From: Lautropia mirabilis
GTDB taxonomy: Bacteria; Pseudomonadota; Gammaproteobacteria; Burkholderiales; Burkholderiaceae_B
Direction of reading: 5' to 3'
Length of the DNA stretch: 64,000 bases
Assembly (NCBI GenBank): GCA_945876565.1
Contig: CAMCOS010000004.1
Coordinates: forward strand, 1 to 64,000
The translations under genes and the position numbers were made by a program. This document shows, piece by piece, positions 57,789 to 64,000 of the stretch; within the stretch, counting starts at the first letter, position 1; each line of letters starts with the position of its first letter. Below the pieces are notes generated by a model. The model worked only from the letters and a program-made list of their open reading frames with translations, ran no database searches and was not told the DNA's origin.

Positions 57789-59239
57789 CTGTCGAGCTTT
57801 TGTTTGAGCAGTTCGTTGACCTGGGCCGGGTTGGCCTTGCCTTTGGCAAGCTTCATGATTTGGCCCACCAGCGAGTTAAAAGCTTTTTGCTTGCCTGCAC
57901 GATACTCGTCAACAATGGCGCCATGATTGGCGATGACTTCGTCAACCATCGCCGCGATCGCGCCTGTGTCACTGATCTGCTTTAAACCCTTGGACTCAAT
58001 AATTTGGTCGGGGTCTTTCTCCTCGGTGCTCCACATTTGTGCGAACACGTCACGGGCGATTTTGTTGGAAATCGTGCCGTCGATGATGCGCACAAGCAGC
58101 TTAGCCAACTGCTCTGGACTGAGCGGGCACTCAGACAATCCGATATCATCGCGGTTTAACGCAGCCGAGACTTCACCCATGAGCCAGTTGGCTGCGAGCT
58201 TTCCTTGGCCAGCCGGCAAAGCCTTGGCCAGCGTCTCGAAATACTTGGCAGCCGCAGGGTCTTGGCAAATCTGCGCGGCATCCATGGACGAGAGCCCCAT
58301 GTCTTTGACAAAGCGTTCGCGCATTTGCTCAGGCAGCTCGGGCATGCTGGCGCGAATTTCATCAATCCATGTTGAGGTGATTACCAGCGGCGGCAGATCG
58401 GGGTCCGGGAAGTAGCGGTAATCATGCGCATCCTCTTTGCTACGCATGCTGCGTGTCTCGTCTCGGTCAGCATCGTACAGGCGTGTTTCCTGCACCACGG
58501 TGCCGCCATCTTCGATCACTTCAATTTGTCGCTGAACTTCAAAAAGGATCGCGCGCTCGAGAAACCGGAATGAGTTGACGTTCTTGGTTTCGGTGCGAGT
58601 GCCAAACTCTTTTTGACCGAAAGGTCTGACAGAAACGTTGGCATCAATGCGAAATGAGCCTTCCTGCATGTTGCCATCGCACACGCCAAGCCACGTTACT
58701 AGTGCATGCAGTGCTTTGGCGTAGGCAACCGCTTCAGCGGCCGATCGCATGTCGGGCTCAGACACAATCTCCAATAGCGGCGTGCCTGCTCGGTTTAAGT
58801 CAATGCCGGAGCAAGGCTTGCCATCGGGACCCACAAAATTCTCGTGTAGTGATTTGCCGGCATCCTCTTCAAGGTGTGCCCGCGTCAATGCAAATGTGCG
58901 TGGCTCATCGCCCACAAAACAGTTGATGGAGCCACCAGAGACGACCGGGACTTCATACTGACTGATCTGATAGTTTTTAGGCAAATCTGGATAGAAGTAG
59001 TTTTTGCGTGCAAAGATCGAGCGTGGCGCGATGTGCGCGCCAATGGCCAACCCAAAACGGATGGCGTGTGCGACCGCCTGACGGTTCAGTACCGGCAATG
59101 ATCCTGGCAATGCCATGTCAACTTCATTGGCTTGCGTGTTGGGTGAGGCGCCGTACCGCGTGGCACTGCGGGAAAAAATCTTACTATTGGTGCGCAGCTG
59201 TACGTGCGCCTCTAGTCCGATGACGACTTCCCACTTCAT
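57785..59239 (-). CDS. gatB: Asp-tRNA(Asn)/Glu-tRNA(Gln) amidotransferase subunit B
   Basis: Binds mischarged tRNA and forms the amidated product with GatA and GatC. 484 residues. [20 protein letters not shown] at the start, [14 protein letters not shown]-like block, [18 protein letters not shown] and the C-terminal YqeY-like tail ([25 protein letters not shown]) are all present. Overlaps gatA by four bases; gene order gatC-gatA-gatB. The presence of gatCAB implies indirect Gln or Asn charging in this host. Confidence 0.96.
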   Translation of the reverse strand: MKWEVVIGLEAHVQLRTNSKIFSRSATRYGASPNTQANEVDMALPGSLPVLNRQAVAHAIRFGLAIGAHIAPRSIFARKNYFYPDLPKNYQISQYEVPVVSGGSINCFVGDEPRTFALTRAHLEEDAGKSLHENFVGPDGKPCSGIDLNRAGTPLLEIVSEPDMRSAAEAVAYAKALHALVTWLGVCDGNMQEGSFRIDANVSVRPFGQKEFGTRTETKNVNSFRFLERAILFEVQRQIEVIEDGGTVVQETRLYDADRDETRSMRSKEDAHDYRYFPDPDLPPLVITSTWIDEIRASMPELPEQMRERFVKDMGLSSMDAAQICQDPAAAKYFETLAKALPAGQGKLAANWLMGEVSAALNRDDIGLSECPLSPEQLAKLLVRIIDGTISNKIARDVFAQMWSTEEKDPDQIIESKGLKQISDTGAIAAMVDEVIANHGAIVDEYRAGKQKAFNSLVGQIMKLAKGKANPAQVNELLKQKLDS

Positions 59240-60765
59240 GCTGCACCTCCGGGACGACGAGTGTGCCAGTGTGTGACTTGCTGGTAAGCGTTGGCAATGG
59301 CCAGCATTCGACCTTCATCAAAGTAGTTGCCAATCATCTGTAAGCCAACTGGCAGTGGTTGGCCACGATGGCCAGGTGCAAAACCGCATGGAATCGACAT
59401 CCCGGGCAAGCCCGCGAGGTTGACGCTCAGCGTGTAGATGTCGCTGAGCCATTCGGCTGTGGCATCTTTGGCAACGCTGCCAATGGCAGGCGCCACGGTC
59501 GGGTTGACCGGTCCCATGATCACGTCGCATTGATCCGCAAACGCCGCTTGAAATCCTTGAGCAATCAGACGGCGCACGCGTTGCGCTTTGAGGTAGTAGG
59601 CGTCGTAGTACCCGTGCGACAGTACGTAGGTACCGATCATGATGCGCTTGCGTACTTCGTCACCGAACCCTTCGGCGCGTGCGCGCGCGGTCATGTCCTC
59701 GAGATCGGTGTAGTCGCTGGTCCGATGCCCGTAGCGCACGGCATCGTAACGCGCGAGGTTGCTTGATGCCTCTGCTGGCGCGATAACGTAGTAGGCGGGA
59801 ATTGAATAGGCGGTGTTGGGCAACGAAATATCAACGCGTATGGCGCCTAGCGCTTCAAACTCGCTGAGCGCAGCCTCGATGGCCGCACCCACATCGCTGT
59901 TTAAGCCTTCACCAAAATATTCCTTTGGCACGCCAATGCGCAATCCCGCCAGTGGTTTGCTGCCCGCAAAGCTTGCCGCGTGCTGTTGGTATTCGGCCAG
60001 AATGCGCCCTGGCGCGTTGGCCACGCCTTGGCAGGTTTCGATGCTGGTGGCGTCGTGTACGTCAAAGCCACTGACTGTATCGAGCAGCAAGGCCAAGTCC
60101 TCGGCGCTGGTGGCCAGGACACCGGCTTGATCCAGACTAGAGGCATACGCAATCATGCCAAAGCGAGATGCGACGCCATAGGTGGGTTTGATGCCGCAGA
60201 TGCCGCATAGCGCAGCTGGCTGCCGGACCGAGCCACCCGTGTCCGTGCCTGTGGCGCCAAGCACGAGTCCGGCTGCCACCGCCGCAGCTGAACCGCCAGA
60301 CGAGCCGCCGGGCACGACCTCATGATCCCAGGGGTTAAGTACCGGGCCGGTGGCGGCGTGCTCGTTACCCGAGCCCATGGCAAATTCGTCACAACTGAGT
60401 TTGCCCAGGCTAACCGTGCCAGCAGCACGCAAGGCTTTCACCACGGTGGCTTCAAAGGGGCTCAGATAGCCGGCCAGCATTTTGCTGCTGGCCGTGGTGC
60501 GCCAACCTTCGGTCACAAAGATATCCTTGTGCGCAATGGGTGTGCCAAGCAGCAGGCTGTTCTCGCCTTGGGTGAATTGTGCGTCGGCGTTACGGGCCTG
60601 CGCCAAACTTAGTTCGTCATTGATGTCCACGAATGCATTTAGACCAATTTGATCTTTGGCTTCTTGAAGTAACGCCGTGGTCGCTTCTTGGACAGAGAAC
60701 TTGCGCTCAGACAGCCCGGCCCTAAATGCGCGGATAGTCGGAAAATCTCTCAGGAATCTGCTCAT
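59236..60765 (-). CDS. gatA: Asp-tRNA(Asn)/Glu-tRNA(Gln) amidotransferase subunit A
   Basis: Glutaminase subunit that frees ammonia for transamidation. 509 residues from the ATG at 60765; a GTG at 60774 overlapping gatC's stop is also possible. The amidase-signature triad is Lys80 (IAHKDIF), cis-Ser155 (PGGSSGGS) and Ser179 (TDTGGSV), with the family's usual 24-residue spacing between the serines. Central gene of gatCAB. Confidence 0.96.
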   Translation of the reverse strand: MSRFLRDFPTIRAFRAGLSERKFSVQEATTALLQEAKDQIGLNAFVDINDELSLAQARNADAQFTQGENSLLLGTPIAHKDIFVTEGWRTTASSKMLAGYLSPFEATVVKALRAAGTVSLGKLSCDEFAMGSGNEHAATGPVLNPWDHEVVPGGSSGGSAAAVAAGLVLGATGTDTGGSVRQPAALCGICGIKPTYGVASRFGMIAYASSLDQAGVLATSAEDLALLLDTVSGFDVHDATSIETCQGVANAPGRILAEYQQHAASFAGSKPLAGLRIGVPKEYFGEGLNSDVGAAIEAALSEFEALGAIRVDISLPNTAYSIPAYYVIAPAEASSNLARYDAVRYGHRTSDYTDLEDMTARARAEGFGDEVRKRIMIGTYVLSHGYYDAYYLKAQRVRRLIAQGFQAAFADQCDVIMGPVNPTVAPAIGSVAKDATAEWLSDIYTLSVNLAGLPGMSIPCGFAPGHRGQPLPVGLQMIGNYFDEGRMLAIANAYQQVTHWHTRRPGGAA

Positions 60766-60770
60766 GGGGT

Positions 60771-61079
60771 TCACTCGATCACGCGGGGCACAAGAAAGAC
60801 GCCTGACTCGCGGGCCGGGGCGTTTTGCATGAAACGGTCACGCATGGCCTCATCATTGGTTGGCAATGCCACGTCATCACGCAGGCGCAGCCCCACCTCA
60901 CCAATGGCCGATAGTGGGTGAGCAAGTGGTTCAACACCGTCGGTGTCGATCGACTGCAACTGTTCGATAAGACCCATCACCTGATTCAGTTCAGTCTGCA
61001 GCGCTGGCACTTCAGTTTGCTTGATGTGCAACCTGGCTAGTCGCGCAATGCGGGTCACGTCGCTTTCAGTCAATGCCAT
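60771..61079 (-). CDS. gatC: Asp-tRNA(Asn)/Glu-tRNA(Gln) amidotransferase subunit C
   Basis: Small subunit that holds GatA and GatB together. 102 residues from the ATG at 61079. [42 protein letters not shown] and the LRDDVA stretch are family features. Its stop is just before gatA's start, and it diverges from mreB across a gap of about 210 bp. Confidence 0.94.
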   Translation of the reverse strand: MALTESDVTRIARLARLHIKQTEVPALQTELNQVMGLIEQLQSIDTDGVEPLAHPLSAIGEVGLRLRDDVALPTNDEAMRDRFMQNAPARESGVFLVPRVIE

Positions 61080-61262
61080 AATGGGAAATCCCTTAGCCTG
61101 TCGCTGCCTTGCAGGCAAGCGGTATCAGTACGTGAAACCCACAATTATAAGTTATCATTTAATGCTAGTCGGCAACCGATGCCGTTCCTGTTTTTACAGG
61201 TTGAGCGTCTGGCGTTTGCCGCAAGGTTTCCGGGTTCAGGTTTGCGCTTGTTGCCCGGCTGA

Positions 61263-62336
<1,074 letters not shown>

Positions 62337-62416
62337 GATCGAACGGTGAGGGATGCCTCACATCGCCCACCCTGCAAGTGCAGTTTGCCTACAAACTTGT
62401 TTAAAAGCGGCTAGCC

Positions 62417-63352
62417 ATGGCTCGCAAAGTTGATCTTGAGCTGTTTCGGCGTAGTGTGCCGGCTGAGGTCAAGCTCGTTCTGCTTGGCTTGATATGCATC
62501 GTTCTGCTGGTGGTGGATGCCAATTCGCGTTTGCTTGACCCAGTGCGCAAAGGCTTGGGTGTTGCGCTCTACCCGTTTCAGCGTGTGGTCATGTTGCCTC
62601 GTGACGCCGTCACGCTGGTGCAGGACTACAGCAACGCTGCTCGATTATTGCAGCAGGAAAGCGATGATTTGCGACGCCAGCGCATCGAGTTGTCACAAGT
62701 GGTGACCAACGCAGCACAGTTAGTCACTGAAAACGAACAGCTACGTCGTTTGCTTGGCGTGGTTGAACAGCGCCCGGCTTACCCGACGGTGGTGGTCGAA
62801 GTCCTTTATGAGCCCGTGACTCCATACAGGCGTCGTTTAGTCTTTAACAAAGGCAGCCAAGATGGTGTCGCGCCTGGCATGCCCGTCATCGACGAGGGTG
62901 GCGTGGTGGGCCAAGTGATCCGTGTGACGCCTTTTTCTGCTGAAGCAGCCATGCTCACGGATGAAGACCTCGCCATCCCCGTGCAACTCTTGCGCAATGG
63001 CCTGCGGCTGATTGCTTTTGGTTCGACTGTGCCCGGCAAAATTGAGGTGCGCTACTTTTCCTCAGACGCTGATATCCGTGTGGGCGATGTACTGGTGACC
63101 AGCGGCGTGGGTGGTGGCTTTCCATCGGGGCTCTCGGTGGCCACGGTTCAAAGTGTGGAGCGTGACGCGGCCTCTGGCTTTGCACGCGCATTGGCTGAGC
63201 CCACGGCCTACCCCGAGCGGTATCGTCATTTTTTGGTGCTGAAAGTGCCAGTGCAGGATCTGAGCAACACAAACACAAAGAGCACAGCCCCGCAAACCTC
63301 AGCCCCAGATACCCAAGTTCCTCAGGGGGAGCCAGCTGATGCGTCGCGCTAG
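62417..63352 (+). CDS. mreC: Rod-shape-determining protein MreC
   Basis: 311 residues: one membrane helix (VKLVLLGLICIVLLVVDAN), a coiled coil (about 70-110, ARLLQQESDDLRRQRIELSQVV), then the periplasmic beta domain (DGVAPGMPVIDEGGVVGQVI, ITGVGGGFPSGL-like segment). The C-terminal tail is Thr/Pro/Gln-rich and low complexity. Overlaps mreD by 14 bp. Confidence 0.95.
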   Translation: MARKVDLELFRRSVPAEVKLVLLGLICIVLLVVDANSRLLDPVRKGLGVALYPFQRVVMLPRDAVTLVQDYSNAARLLQQESDDLRRQRIELSQVVTNAAQLVTENEQLRRLLGVVEQRPAYPTVVVEVLYEPVTPYRRRLVFNKGSQDGVAPGMPVIDEGGVVGQVIRVTPFSAEAAMLTDEDLAIPVQLLRNGLRLIAFGSTVPGKIEVRYFSSDADIRVGDVLVTSGVGGGFPSGLSVATVQSVERDAASGFARALAEPTAYPERYRHFLVLKVPVQDLSNTNTKSTAPQTSAPDTQVPQGEPADASR

Positions 63353-63899
63353 AGACCCGGATTTAAGTAGCGGCCTCTTGCGCACGGTTGGCATGGGTGC
63401 TGATAGCCGTGATGTGCACACGGATGGCTGGGTTGTCTGGGGCTCGATCCTGCTGATATTTCTGCTCAGCCTTTTGCCTTGGCGCTTGACGACCTGGGCG
63501 CCAGATCTTTTGATGTTGGTTCTGGCCTTTTGGGTGGTGCATGAGGGCAGTAAGGTGGGGCTAGTCACCGGTTTTGTGTTCGGGCTTTTAATGGACGTTC
63601 ATGATGCCGGCCCGCTCGGTCAATATGCCTTGACCTATGTGCTGGTCTGTTACGGAGCAGTGGTGCTCAGGCGCCGCATGCTGCGCTTTAATCTGTGGCG
63701 TCAGGCGATCCACATGTTGCCGGTGTTTGTCTTGGCACGTACCTTTACCCTGGTGCTGACCGCTTGGTTGATGGGCATGTGGCCCGGCTGGTGGTGGCTT
63801 GCGGGTGTTTTGGTTGCATCGGCGCTGTGGGTGCCAGTAGCATGGATTCTTTTGTTGCCAGGCAATCGCCTGGCAGCCATGAACTCTCAGACAGATTGA
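63339..63899 (+). CDS. mreD: Rod-shape-determining protein MreD
   Basis: 186 residues. After a polar N-terminus, about five or six hydrophobic helices with LIFLLSLLPW, GFVFGLLMDVHDAGPLGQYALTYVL and the closing LLPGNRL. Partner of MreB and MreC in the elongasome. Starts inside the mreC 3' end. Confidence 0.92.
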   Translation: MRRARDPDLSSGLLRTVGMGADSRDVHTDGWVVWGSILLIFLLSLLPWRLTTWAPDLLMLVLAFWVVHEGSKVGLVTGFVFGLLMDVHDAGPLGQYALTYVLVCYGAVVLRRRMLRFNLWRQAIHMLPVFVLARTFTLVLTAWLMGMWPGWWWLAGVLVASALWVPVAWILLLPGNRLAAMNSQTD

Positions 63900-63913
63900 A
63901 GTGTTAAACGCCT

Positions 63914-64000
63914 ATGTTTGATTTTAAGAATGCCAATGAACGTGAACGCAGCCGCTTTGGCCTACGAGTCTGGGTGGCTGGCGTCGTTGTGTTGTTGGCG
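63914..64000 (+). CDS. mrdA: Penicillin-binding protein 2, partial
   Basis: The first 29 codons from the ATG at 63914: a polar stretch (NANERERSRFGLRV) then the start of a membrane helix. Position right after mreD and the sequence fit the N-terminus of PBP2. Cut by the window end. Confidence 0.8.
   Translation, partial: MFDFKNANERERSRFGLRVWVAGVVVLLA

Overview
The window looks like a chromosomal segment of a betaproteobacterium of the order Burkholderiales, most likely Alcaligenaceae-like. The basis is gene order and protein character: hemA-prfA-prmC-grxD-ubiX, a nine-gene atpIBEFHAGDC operon, metX-metW-ampG behind a SAM-II type riboswitch, gatCAB divergent from mreBCD-mrdA, and standard proteobacterial housekeeping proteins. 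No species can be named from the sequence alone.

Layout. (1) 1-2.1 kb is a graveyard of mobile DNA: an IS21 istA fragment, a ParB-like phage gene cut by it, a ParDE-type toxin-antitoxin pair, a DUF6362-type phage gene with an internal stop, and an IS3 transposase tail. (2) 2.17-20.13 kb is accessory DNA inserted on the 3' side of tRNA-Phe. It is bounded by a gapless ~200-bp direct repeat (2172-2371 and 19932-20131), with a third partial copy at 7515-7669, so it can be read as two islands in tandem. The first holds a RES/Xre toxin-antitoxin pair and a serine recombinase split by a group II intron. The second holds hipBA with three evenly spaced operator-like sites, higBA, two AlpA-like HTH genes (one truncated), a wrecked STAND-type NTPase gene, a minus-strand cluster (macro-domain remnant, DUF3223-like, TIGR04255-like, XRE-type HTH, unknown 284-aa protein), a divergent two-gene unit of unknown function with a zinc ribbon protein, and three small unknown genes. 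(3) 20.1-64 kb is dense core genome.

How the core genes work together: hemA and hemE belong to tetrapyrrole synthesis. prfA and prmC are a release factor and its methylase. The atp operon encodes F1Fo ATP synthase. priA and rep act in replication restart. metX/metW make activated homoserine for methionine and are probably controlled by SAM. gatCAB makes Gln-tRNA(Gln)/Asn-tRNA(Asn) by amidation. mreBCD and mrdA set rod shape. ttcA and mnmH modify tRNA.

The best candidates for something undescribed are the gene cluster at 12.4-18.1 kb, the tandem tRNA-Phe repeats, the intron-split recombinase, and the 50-bp-spaced hipBA operators. All functional statements are read from sequence motifs; nothing was searched or computed beyond reading by eye.
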